Part shown: positions 30,279-41,212 of the stretch, piece by piece
How positions within the stretch are numbered: position 1 is the stretch's first letter
Layout of the letters: every line of letters begins with the position of its first letter
DNA from: Cruorifilaria tuberocauda
Lineage: Eukaryota > Nematoda > Chromadorea > Rhabditida > Onchocercidae
DNA length: 64,000 nt
Assembly: GCA_013365365.1 (NCBI GenBank)
Contig: JABVXU010000125.1
Coordinates: forward strand, 62,001 to 126,000
Direction: 5' to 3'
Made by a program: the position numbers and the translations under genes
Notes under the pieces: generated by a model
What the model saw: only the letters and a program-made list of their open reading frames with translations
What the model was told of the DNA's origin: nothing
The model's database searches: none

Positions 30279-33200
30279 TTACAATGGCAATTTTTCCTTG
30301 TTCAAAGAACTACAACCCCACACAACAATAAATGCAGATAGAACCAAGCATACCACCGATACCGATACGATGGATGATATAAACCACACTTCAGACATGC
30401 ACATCAAATCGAATTCCTCCGAAAAAGCGCTAAAAATTTTTTAATTTTGAATGATCAGCAATTAAAATGACTTCTCAACTTACTTTGAAGTGACTTATAT
30501 TCTAGAAACTTCATTAAATACTACTGAAATTTAATATTATTCCATTGAAAATTGATTGAAGAGCTTACCCATTTGAGAAAGTAGTATTTTGCAAAATTTC
30601 TTCATCTTCCCCTTTTGCGAGAACTCTTATTACTGCAGAGAGTGTTCCTTCTGTTTGATCACTATCTTCGACATTTCGTTTTCGCCTTCCATGAGATATA
30701 AAGAGCTCATTCGTTCCAGAATCCAAACAATTACTCTAAAAGACAAGATTAGACTAATCAATGAATAAAAGCTCGTTTATATTTCCTACTCCTTACCCTT
30801 TTAATTTGATTGCGTAAAACCTAAGAAAATCATTTCCGTCTATCAACTTTTTCAGATTTTCGGAATCCTTAGAAAGTATTAAAAATTCAAAAATTATTTT
30901 TGATTTCCCAAGCAACTAGTATAGGAACCATGAAACTTACTGGTGGGCATCCACTGGGTCCAGCACAGAACATTACTTGACATACGATCTGAACGTCATA
31001 GGAACCATCTAATCGGAATGCTTTCATGTCACATTTAAGGCGGTTCTTCTCAAAATCTTGTCCAACGGGTCCAACCAAGGCTGGATAACGTGGACAACTA
31101 AATTAATCGCGTTTTCTTAGGGTAAACTGTAAACTGCTCATCTTTGTATAGTACGTGGACTAATTGAATAGTAAAGTTCATTAACTACAAGATGAAAGAG
31201 TAATTACTGTAAGATTTATATAATCTATATTATATCATTTTGGAATTTTTCAAATCAACAGAAATTGTGCACCACTTACATTTTCTGATTTTCTAGAAAT
31301 ATAAACCATCAAACGGAAGATTCGAGCTGTCATTGCAATAACGGACATTTTATGAACGCTCAGCTTCTAGATGCTGTACTAACCCATTTTCGATGATAGT
31401 AAAAGGTACAGCGTCGCCCTCTCCTCCAACTCGTGTTGCTGTGCATTCGGTTAGCATCATATTGTGAGGGCCGGCCTGTTCCGAAGTAACAACCATTTGG
31501 ATTGCATCACCAATTGAAGCCTTTTCCAGAGGTTCGTCATCAGTACTGAGGAAGGACAACGTTGCAGTTACCGGTGGTGGAGTTCCTACAGCAAGAACAC
31601 GTGTGTTCGCTTCCCTAAAACCCCAATTTTTCACATTACTGTCAAAAAAGAAAACATTTTCGAAGAGAACAGAAGCTAAATGTTTTAAGTGCTTAAAAAT
31701 TATCAGAATGTTGCTCATGTTCCTTTCGTTCTCTTCGATTAACAACTGAAAACAACTTACCCCGCATCATAAATCGTTGTGACAACAACGGAACCTTCAT
31801 GCATCATTTTATCCATGGATATATCACAGGAAACGCGATAGAAACGATCCCATTCTGTGGTTACCTGATGCGGTAACACGCCATCCAATGATACAACAAC
31901 TAATGCTTCTAACTTACCATCCTTAAGTTTTCAATCTTAGATCATGTATGAAGTTCTTTTCCTCATCTTCTGAGAATATTGTTATGCGTTACTTGGTTTT
32001 TCTCAGTTGTCAAAGTATATTTTTGCAAAATTTTTGATCAGTGAAACATGATGAAAAAAATTTACTGTGAAAGATATCGATCGTTTAATGACTGAGAGAT
32101 TCTCTTTTCTCTAAAAAGTATGATGAACATAAAAAAGGCGCTTTTTTCGAAACGTGGAATAAAAAGGTAATTTTGAAAGAGACGAGAATACCTTAATAAC
32201 GGTACCACAGTCTGAGGACACAGTAGGCGGTGGAAAGTTGATCGAAATTTGTTTAGCATTTTCAACAACTTGTGAACAAGTACCAAATCGTTCCGCAGCA
32301 TAAATAGCCCCCGTATATGGTTCCTTAGTATTCACAATGAAACGTATTCCCTCGTTGGTGCACAATGCCATGCCTCCAAATTGTGATTCTGCAAGTTCTG
32401 ATTTATTTATTTTGTTCACCTGACGTTCGTTTCTGTTTATTCATTTTCATCTTCCTACATTAACTCACTCATTCCAGTAGATCGAGTAGTTCGCCTAGAT
32501 AACTAATTAATATTAGTGTTTTATAAAATGATTGTTTACATGTAGCAGAGAAGCATTAACAAGTACCACTGACTAAGCAACGAGCGATAAATAGAATAAC
32601 TCATCGCTTCAATGAAGATTCTAGATTAAAAAATTTTCAAGAAGAAAACTGAAGATACTTTGAGAAAATTCACAGCCAAAGTTTGCTCTGGTTTCAAACT
32701 AGAATTGATTGATAGGTGGATGGGAAGGGGGAATACTTAAATCAAATAATGAGGATAGAAGATGCACAAAAAGAGCTGAAGATGTGAAGCTCTCTGTTAA
32801 ATTAGAAAAATAATATTCCTGAAAAAAAAAGACAAAAATCTAAATATCAGTTTTCAGTGAATATTTTTACGGAATAGAAGACAATCATTAGACTATTCTT
32901 GACTTTGGTAAATAATTATCAGAAATCGATTATCCTATTTTTATCATGAGTGCTTCATTGGAAATTCAATGCACTTCAAATGGTGACTCACCACAATTAA
33001 ATTCATAAAAATCAATTGAAGGGTTCGATTTAATATTTGTATCCGAACGTCCAATCGAAAACACATAACATGTCATTTGTGTGCGGTCATAATTGATACT
33101 TTTACAGTTCAAATTCTGGAAGCATAGTGATATGCAATCCGATAAGGTAACACCTTGAGCAGAAGCAACTGGTTGACCTTCTATTTGACTACCGATGAAA

Positions 33201-35524
33201 CGCTCAAAGGCTGCCTGTTGGCGACAAGTAGAAGAACTGAGATCCGCTGTAATTTTTTGAAATCACTTGAAATGATATTAAAATTTCACTTATCATCTGC
33301 CATCTGGAGGCGAAAATTATTACTCATTAATTTTTCAACAGTATTCATTCATAACTTTTGAAATGACATTCCGTTTCCAAATTAAACCGACAAAAATATC
33401 AATTACTACGTAGTGTTTCGTTATTTCTAACATTTCAGAAATTTCAGAATTGATTTAATTTCAATAGAAGTTTGACATTCGAAAACACACCTGCAACGCA
33501 AACAGGTTCGTAATAATCCTTGCCCTGTATGTGACCTTGTTGATCGGCCCTCGAGAACGTATCCTCATCGCTCACGATGCAATTCTTTTCGGATGGGCTA
33601 AATTCCACGGAACGACAAAATGTATTTAAGGAATCCAGACACTTTTGTAAACAGAATGATTCTTGCGCCTCAACAGACTGCGTATGGTCATAAAAGTGTA
33701 TCTCAAAATTTGTCGTTTTTACGAAAACCAGGTTACCACCCGCTTCGCCACATCGATTTTGACCTAAAAAAACTAATTAAATCAATTACTTTCTTTTTTC
33801 TGGTTTAAATGTTGAAATATCCTTGAACAAAAAGCAGCATAAATAATGTCTTTTACTTCACATAATTCTCTGAACTTCCTAATGAATGGTGAAGTTTATC
33901 TAAGCTATGATTTCTGAATAAAAATTTCATAACCGTTCAAAATAATCCAAAAGCAGTGGAACGTATGTCTAGTGTTGTTCACGTTCTTGAAATTCAGAAT
34001 TTATTTAGTCGGAATTAGTCGAATTTATTAGTCAAAATTTATTTGTCATCTGTATGGGAATATGGGAATCGATTCTCCGCCTAAATTTCTGTATTTCTAA
34101 ATACGAGAATTTAGAACAGAATAAAGGAGAAAATCTTCTTCAGAATTCGAGAAACTATAAACAAATTACGTGAAAGGCAGTTGTTGTCATAATAATCGAC
34201 GGGTGAATCGCTATGTCGCAAATGATTTGGTTTGGAGCGCCGATCTTCGGTTGATAATTCGCATAAATAAGTGTCATAATTATAATTTACTGAACGACAA
34301 ACAAATTCTTCTTCTTTAAGACATGCTGACAAACACTGCTCGCGAGATCCAACCTTAAGATATCACTTAATATATCAAAAGATGAAAAATTTCCAAATAC
34401 TAACTACAAATCACATTTGGGAGAATGAATACAATTCAATTTGTTTCTGGTAAATCTAGCCATCTAGCCTCCTTTGAGAATGAAAACACAAACAAAGTAG
34501 ATGGCGAAGTTGATGCTTTTCTTTCTATTAACTTTAATTGAATTAATTTGATCTATTTTAACGCACTAACTCTTTCTTTAGCCTCTGACTATTTAGAATG
34601 ATGGGTTTCTGTTTCATATTTCAAATGTCACCACTCCCTAATAAGTTACTTTTTTTTGAAGAGGACTGATAAACGGTATGGACATTCTTTCTTCCATTTA
34701 CTTACAAGTTAGTGATTTAGACAGGGAAGATGTCAAATTGAGAATAATTCCTTTAAAGTATGAATGTATTTTAAATAGCTAAAAAATCGGCCTTTAAAAT
34801 AGTAAAAGTGGTTAATCTTCGAACGGTATAGATTTAGATAATAGCTATTGGAAAAGAAAAAACACCATCACACATTTCGACAATCAGCTTTAAAGCGAAT
34901 CTAAATATCCGCAGTTTGTGCATCAAATAATAGCTTAGAAATAGCAGTTTTAGATTTGAAATAAAATAAGTGTACTCGTCGGATCACAATTCCAAATTAT
35001 GGTACTCATAGTTAAGCTACGTCTTAACTGTAGCAGTGCTTGTCAAAAGATCATAATATCAATGGGAGTACCTGGACGGATTTGCGAACGAATCCTTCCA
35101 GAGCCGTTTTTCGGGTATGTTCAAATGAAAATGATCGGTATGTACATGCTTCATGTGCGCTAACACCTGGGATGCATGTTTTCTCATAGTAAAAATTGTT
35201 TGCTGATGGATTTGATGCCAGATTTGCGGTACCCGCTGGAGTGGCGGCATCATCGAAGAAATAACACGTTTCACGACCGTCAAAATTGAACGAAGCGCAG
35301 ACTCGTTGAGCTCCTGTTGTTGGCTCAATGTTATTACGACAGTACTGGGCACATGTGAGGTCATGTCCAGCAGTGGATACGACAACTGGTGTACCGGAGA
35401 GGCGTGCTCGAGCTATACGGACAAATGCCGTTGTTTCATGGCTTCCACACTCAAACACAGCCAAGCTGATCCTTCCACATAATTTTAGAAGTAACAGTAA
35501 TGATAAGAGGACGCAAGATACCAT
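30279..35524 (-). CDS. noah-2: PAN/ZP-domain cuticle protein, NOAH-2-like
   Basis: Ten exons: 35524-35072, 34353-34170, 33763-33491, 33246-32992, 32397-32192, 31921-31761, 31614-31384, 31097-30941, 30735-30569 and 30429-30279. All phases match; product 745 aa. A signal peptide (about residues 1-22) precedes four Cys-rich PAN/apple-type modules at roughly 25-120, 125-212, 216-302 and 308-388. A zona pellucida domain follows (about 395-650), containing GGMALCTNEGI and the ZP-C part GSYDVQIVCQVMFC. A furin-type site RRKR lies at 657-660 and one membrane helix at 711-734, with a short cytoplasmic tail. Multi-PAN plus ZP plus a C-terminal helix is the layout of nematode NOAH proteins and insect NompA, which build apical matrix and cuticle. 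The length is close to what I recall for C. elegans NOAH-2; the exact orthologue is inferred. Release by furin and ZP polymerisation are expected from the family. Confidence 0.88.
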
Positions 35525-35540
35525 CGATAATTACCTGAAA
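35525..35540 (-). promoter_or_regulatory. Probable trans-splice acceptor of the PAN/ZP gene
   Basis: Minus-strand ATTTCAG ends at 35535, leaving a 10-base leader before the ATG at 35524. It is the same arrangement as for other genes in the window. Confidence 0.45.
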
Positions 35541-36820
35541 TCTTATATTTGATCATTGCTGGAACTGGTGTGATGACTGGCTAGTTGCAACAAGGAAGAG
35601 TAGTTTATAGTAAACTGGTAGGTACACTTATTCAAATGACAAGTTGTGGTAGTAACTGCTGGAGTATGTACTATGGTACACACCTTATCATCATCATCAC
35701 ACCTCCCTGTTGTTTAGTCACTCCTCCTTGACCTCGTTCCTTCTTTCAACGGTCGTTCATCGGCCTAAATTTCTTTGCATTTAAATACACATATCGATGA
35801 TCGCGTCATCATCTTCGATCACCTCTTCACCCCTTTTCTCCGGTGCAGAACTTCTTTTCTTCAATATCCATGAGTAATGAACTCTGATCTGCAAACTCTT
35901 CCCAATTTTTCTCCTAGAATTCTTTCGCTTATCGAACAGTAATCGTCACCCATTTCAATACAGCACAAGGAGAAAAATTCATAGCTACTGATATAGTAGG
36001 GTAATTCTAATGTGTATTCTCTAAGATTGAAGGATAGTAGTGTGGCTAAATCAGTTTAATACGATGGGAGGTCAAAAATACACTTCATAAACTTGGAATT
36101 TGTAACTAATAACTCGAACTAATCCTCAACATTTCTTTGGCGTTTCAAAGAATGAATTTAAATTGCAACAATTGCGGCTAGTAAATAATACGGAGACAGA
36201 TAGAGAGAATTTCAAACAGTTCAAAACCTTGAATACTTCATAATTTTATTCATTATTAGCATCCTATCATAGCAAATTCAAGTTGGGAAAATATGCAAAC
36301 AATTCGTATTCTATTTTACCGAATTTTCATTTCAAAAAACTTTCAGATTAATAACATTCACAATTTACTTTTTCTATTTCTGATATGTGTTGAAGCGAAT
36401 TGTCCAAATTACTATTAAGAGAACCATATCTATATAATTCAATTTTGAGTGGCCGAAAGACTTAAGACACCTCCAGTGCTTCAGCTTTTATCCAAAAAAC
36501 TAGCACTTTACACTCTGCGATTCTTTTTCAGCTTAAAAGATTCTATTGCTTGCTTTTTAAAATTATTCTTAAACACCTTCATTTGTTTCAGGGTTTAAGT
36601 TGAATTCAATCAATTTAATATAATCATTTATGCTAAACCCAATGAAACAGAATAGTAATTCTTCATACATAAACTGAAAATGGATTTAATCAGCTGCGAA
36701 TTCATAAGGATATTGTGCACCTTTCTTTTTCCCTGCTCCACCTACTCCCTCTTTCCCCCCACGTACTTAAACACTAAATGTTACTTGCAAAGGGGGTCAG
36801 ATGTCCTTGACCGGAAAAAT
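35541..36820. other. Intergenic region upstream of the PAN/ZP gene
   Basis: No supported exon. Short CATCAT and CACC-rich stretches occur near 35690-35850. It probably contains the promoter of the PAN/ZP gene. Confidence 0.5.
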
Positions 36821-36824
36821 AATG

Positions 36825-37745
36825 TTACTGATATGAGTACATCCGTAACAAATATCTCCCACTCCTTCCGCCGACAAATGCCATATTTTTTCCATTCCTA
36901 AGCTGAAAATGGCCTTGTCTCATTACATACCAAATCGATAGGAATGAGATACGTAGAACTTTTATTGTTTTATAAGACTGCCCTTGGCAGACATTGCTCC
37001 AGTAGCACATCTACTGCCATCTATGAAAAGCTCCAACATCTTATATGAAAAAATCATCGGGAAGTCAAACAACGGGAATCCTAAAGCGAATAGCAAATAT
37101 ACATTATCTAAGACTGCCGTTTTCTACTCATCAGACAATATAATTTGATGGGAAGTAAGTTCCTGTAATGTAACTCTCACTCCATATTGCCTTACTACAC
37201 TATAATTTTTCATTTTTCGTCGTTCCACGAAGGGACTCGATGCAGCAGCCACTGCTCCTCACTCACTTCGTTATAGAAAAGCAGGTATTTCCGAACATCA
37301 AATGCTGCTTGATTGAAATTGGTATCATACTACAACAAATTAATGCTACAGATTAGCGAGATTTGTTTATTTTCAGAGGTCAAGCAAATTTTAAAAATTT
37401 AGATGGAAAACGAGAGTAAAATAAGAATGGATGAATATGTAAATATATATTCATTACGAACATTGCTTTGATAAATATGAAAGGGAAAGAAAATGAATAA
37501 AGCTCAGTTTGAGAATTCTTCCCAGAGCAAAAAAAGCAAAACAAATCGATATGACTGACAGTAAGTAACAGCAAAAATGGAGCATTAACATTTCTGATAG
37601 CAATTGATAGCAAACACACTGCAGCATATATTAATATTAGAGCTGAACGATTAATTACTGGAAAAGTACATCCAGTGGGGTAGTCCCAAAAAATTTCCAG
37701 TCCTTGGAACTCTGTTTCATTACATACCAAATCGATATGAATAAA
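36825..37745 (-). repeat. Diverged direct duplication of a small exon-like segment
   Basis: Two minus-strand segments, about 36945-36825 and 37745-37650, resemble each other. Each has TATCGATTTG followed by the donor-like GTATGTAATGA(G/A)ACA, then after a gap GGATGTACT and an AG acceptor followed by TAA. They look like copies of one exon plus intron, and read before the donor as ..SYRF in both. The 37.7 kb copy runs on into hydrophobic sequence (about 37650-37480; begins INRSALILIYAAVCLL). Together with short candidate exons near 38010 and 38200, this could be a small multi-pass membrane protein gene, but I could not build a complete model. Confidence 0.4.
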
Positions 37746-38189
37746 GACAGACAAAAACTTCGTAATAATTACTAACATGTTTAAAATTTAAATAAATACC
37801 AGCTCAACCATAATTCCAACTAGTAACAGACATTATGGAAAACTATTACATCAGAGACTAATGACTACGAACTATTTGAATGAATCAAAACCGATAAAGA
37901 TTCTCACTACTGTCCTTTCATAGGAAGAAAATCTCAAAAAACATTAATTTTGGTAGCAAGTAAACAAATAAGAATGTTTTTTAAACACCAGCAGAACCCC
38001 ACCACAGAAGCACTGAAAGAAAAAACTAACGCCGATGGGACAAGTACTTATCTTCTAAATTTCGAGATAATCAAATTTTTTTAAATGATTAAAAACACTA
38101 ATTCGTTCAATAAGCTAGAGGAGTGAAGGAAGTAATATAGTTATAAACAAATTGAAAGTGGCAGCGATATTACCTGGAAGTTGCGAGTG

Positions 38190-38235
38190 ACTCACTGTAC
38201 ACGTCATCCACGTAATCCTCAGCGAAAGATTACAG
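38190..38235 (-). other. Candidate short exon, unassigned
   Basis: Minus-strand sequence ends in TTCCAG|GTAATATC, a good donor, and is open in two frames: DYVDDVYSESLATS, or from an ATG MTCTVSHSQLP. It could start the putative membrane protein gene at 36.8-38.2 kb. It lies about 260 bases downstream of the G-alpha stop codon. Alone it is weak evidence. Confidence 0.25.
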
Positions 38236-38496
38236 GAAAAAATGGCGAAACTGATTATAAATTAAACAAACAAGTTATGTGCAAGATGCAGGTCAAATAT
38301 GGTTTAATGAGTAACAAAGTAGTAGTACAAAGTAGATAACTGAAATAAATACAGCATAAATAGAGAATAATTATCACTTTGTTGGTTACTACATAAAAAA
38401 CCTCTGAACCTACACGGACATGAGATTTTGACCGTTAATTTCCATTGCACAAATTTGACTTGAATATTTAATTTAACATCTTACTGCATGTGGCGC

Positions 38497-40537
38497 CTAA
38501 AATAGACCGCACTGTCGCAAGTTTTCTTTAATTATTATGTCAGTAACAGCATCGAACACAAAGCGTATGTTGTTTGTATCCGTAGCACATGTGAAGTGAG
38601 TATAAATTTCTTTCTGACCATCTTTTCGTTTGTTCAAATTCTCAAACTGCAGTTGTATGTAAGCGGCTGCTTCTTCATATGTATTTGTACCTAAACTGAT
38701 CATTCATGATGGTCATATATGATAAAATAATTCTATCTGAAAGCAATTTACGCTAGCAAAAAGCATAGTACAAGATAGCTATCAAAGCATATGTAAATGT
38801 TTAGAGAAATCATACACTTTATTTGATAATGTGAAATAATATAGCAGAATTACTGACCGGTATACTCTGGAAAACACAACGTTAATGGCAATTTTCTTAT
38901 TTTTTCTTCGAAAAGATCTTTTTTGTTCAGAAATAATATTATCGACGTGTCCGTAAACCATTTATTATTGCAGATGGAGTCGAATAACTTCATGCTTTCC
39001 ACCATCCGATTCTATAATCATTGGCCTGAGAAACATGATTTAACAACACTTAATCTTGAAATCTTATCGCGAAAATAACAAAAGATAATAAAGCGCGATA
39101 AGTACTCTAAAATAAAAAAATGTAATGATCCGACTACAGAGATGGGTGAGTGAAAACAGACAAAACGAAAGAAAGGCACAGCATTCTTACCATTTCATCG
39201 TCTTCCGCAAGCTTCATATCATATTCGGACATCGCTACACAAAAGATAATGGCTGTTACGCCTTCAAAGCAATGAATCCACTTTTTGCGCTCAGAACGTT
39301 GTCCACCAACATCAAACATTCTGAAAGCGGTCACATCTAAATGATGTGATGGATATGAACTATCAGCTGTAACATTATAAAAGCAATCATATCATATCAT
39401 CCTGACTACGCACTTGAAATGCAAATCCTTGTAGGTGAAATGCGTTTCAACAATCCCCGTTGTCTTCACACGTGTCCTCAAAATATCATCTTGTGTCGGC
39501 ACATAACCAGGTTGTGATATCCTGAAAATAGGAATATATTTTAAGAAATTCTATCATAATATATTGCTATCAAAATTATGGATGTATTAAAATATTAGCC
39601 AACCTCTGTCCGCATACTTTTTAGTCAATACCTGACTAAGGCTATTTTGAAATGAAGAATGAAGGATGAAGATATCCATGATAATTTTGAAATATAAATG
39701 ATTTACAATAGATAGCAATAGACATAAAACCTAAGTGAATATTCAGAAAGGAATATGCCTGTCTAAATAATTCAGATAATATGGAGCGGAATCATTCAGT
39801 TGATACTCTCTGGAACGCATGAAGCATTCCTGAACTCCTGGATCTGCCCATAAACGCTTCATACAAACGGCTAACTCAGGAGGCAATTCTCCTTCATCAC
39901 AACTCTGGGCCAACATGAAGAACTGGCGAGCATCCTCATTCCGTACATCTGCTGAGAAATCTATCTGTAAATCCGAACATTTTGAGTGATTTTACTTCTC
40001 CCTAAATGATGATGCAAAGATGATATTCTATTTTAAGCACGAAATATGTGCGGAGACTTAGTTATAGAAGCCACAATAACATTCACTTCAAATAATCAAC
40101 CATGATTCTGATAATATATGACTAACAATTAACTAAAAATAATACCTTAAGCTGCCCCATCGCTCGTATAATTGCCATCATACTTTGAATTGTATTCGAA
40201 TACACAACAGGTTTATATGCTTTACGTTCTTCATCACTGTAACCAGTTTCGTGAATAATTTTCATTTGTTTCACAATGGTGCTCTTTCCCGATTCTCCTG
40301 CACCCAATAGCAGCAGTTTCACTTCCCGAGATGCCCTCTCTCCATCTGCCTTCAACTGAAAATGTTGACAAATCATTAACGTAATAGTAGCAAAACTTAC
40401 ACATAGCTGCTGAAATAAATAATATCAATCAAACAAAGGATATGTATATCAAAAAATAAATTTCAAAAAAATACCTGTTCATCTATTTGCTTTGATCTTG
40501 CTTTCGCGTTTTGGTCGGTACTGTTCACGCAACCCAT
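38497..40537 (-). CDS. Heterotrimeric G protein alpha subunit, Gi class
   Basis: Seven exons: 40537-40475, 40355-40146, 39964-39759, 39521-39414, 39320-39191, 39011-38858 and 38690-38497. The product is 354 aa, exactly the usual G-alpha-i length. The N-terminus MGC carries Gly2 (myristoylation) and Cys3 (palmitoylation). The P-loop is GAGESGKS at 39-46. Switch I has R177 and T180 (RTRVKTTG), switch [14 protein letters not shown] has the catalytic Q203, NKKD is at 268-271 and TCATDT is near the end. The C-terminus is CGLF, with C351 at the pertussis-toxin position, which places it in the Gi group. It couples seven-TM receptors to effectors at the plasma membrane. Which C. elegans Gi/o gene is orthologous is not settled here. 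The intron after exon 3 begins with GC, not GT (see findings). The candidate acceptor upstream of the ATG is weak. Confidence 0.95.
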
Positions 40538-40736
40538 TATTCGCCACTTTTTATTAAGATAAATTATCTATTCAAGGAAGAAAAACATAGGAGATTTTCT
40601 TCCTTCCTAAAACTTCCCTGAAAGCACTTTCCTTTCTAAAAGTTATAACTATATGATTTCAACAACTTACACATGCAAACGCCGAAATGACATATACGAC
40701 ATGAAGAAAATAATGGAAAGGTTCAACAAGAAAGCA

Positions 40737-41210
40737 TTAGTTATTCGTGAGATAAAATTCCTTTCGTCGTTCCTTATAGTTGAGAGAGTTAACGGTTTGG
40801 TACCATAAGTCTTTTCGTGATACAAATCTTATGTAACATTGAAAAAAATAAACAAAGATGCAATCATCAAATATTTTTTTTATTAAAATAATCAAACTAC
40901 TACGACCATATTGCAATATCATTATTGCCACTCTGTTATAAGTATAATCACATGATCCTAACATGAACAATACAATTGCTGATTCCGCTGTATTTATATA
41001 AATTTCTGAGCACAACCAGAAAATAGTCATATCGACAAGAAAAGGAATAAATAGAAGGAAAAAGGTGTGTAAAAGAAAAAAATGGACTAAACGTAATGAA
41101 CTGCTACTTCTAATATACTTCAAACCAGGACTTTCTCTGTCCTCAGGTAACAAATCAAAAGCGAGAGTTGATGCATTGATACAATCTACGGCATCAACGT
41201 TATCACTTTC
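40737..41210 (-). CDS. Orphan membrane-protein exon, possibly a chemoreceptor-like 3' exon
   Basis: A single minus-strand frame is open for about 158 codons, long for DNA this AT-rich, and could begin after an acceptor-like GTCAGTAG (first codon GAA at about 41210). It encodes a polar start with an N-glycosylation site (CINAST), then at least three hydrophobic stretches (HFFLLHTFFLLFIPFLV; TAESAIVLFMLGSC; a third near FVYFF) and a basic end. The spacing loosely recalls the TM6-TM7 region of nematode chemosensory receptors, but no diagnostic motif is present and no upstream exons were found. It ends 200 bases before the G-alpha start on the same strand. It could be a real 3' exon, a pseudogene remnant or chance. 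Confidence 0.3.
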   Translation of the reverse strand, partial: ESDNVDAVDCINASTLAFDLLPEDRESPGLKYIRSSSSLRLVHFFLLHTFFLLFIPFLVDMTIFWLCSEIYINTAESAIVLFMLGSCDYTYNRVAIMILQYGRSSLIILIKKIFDDCIFVYFFQCYIRFVSRKDLWYQTVNSLNYKERRKEFYLTNN

Positions 41211-41212
41211 CT

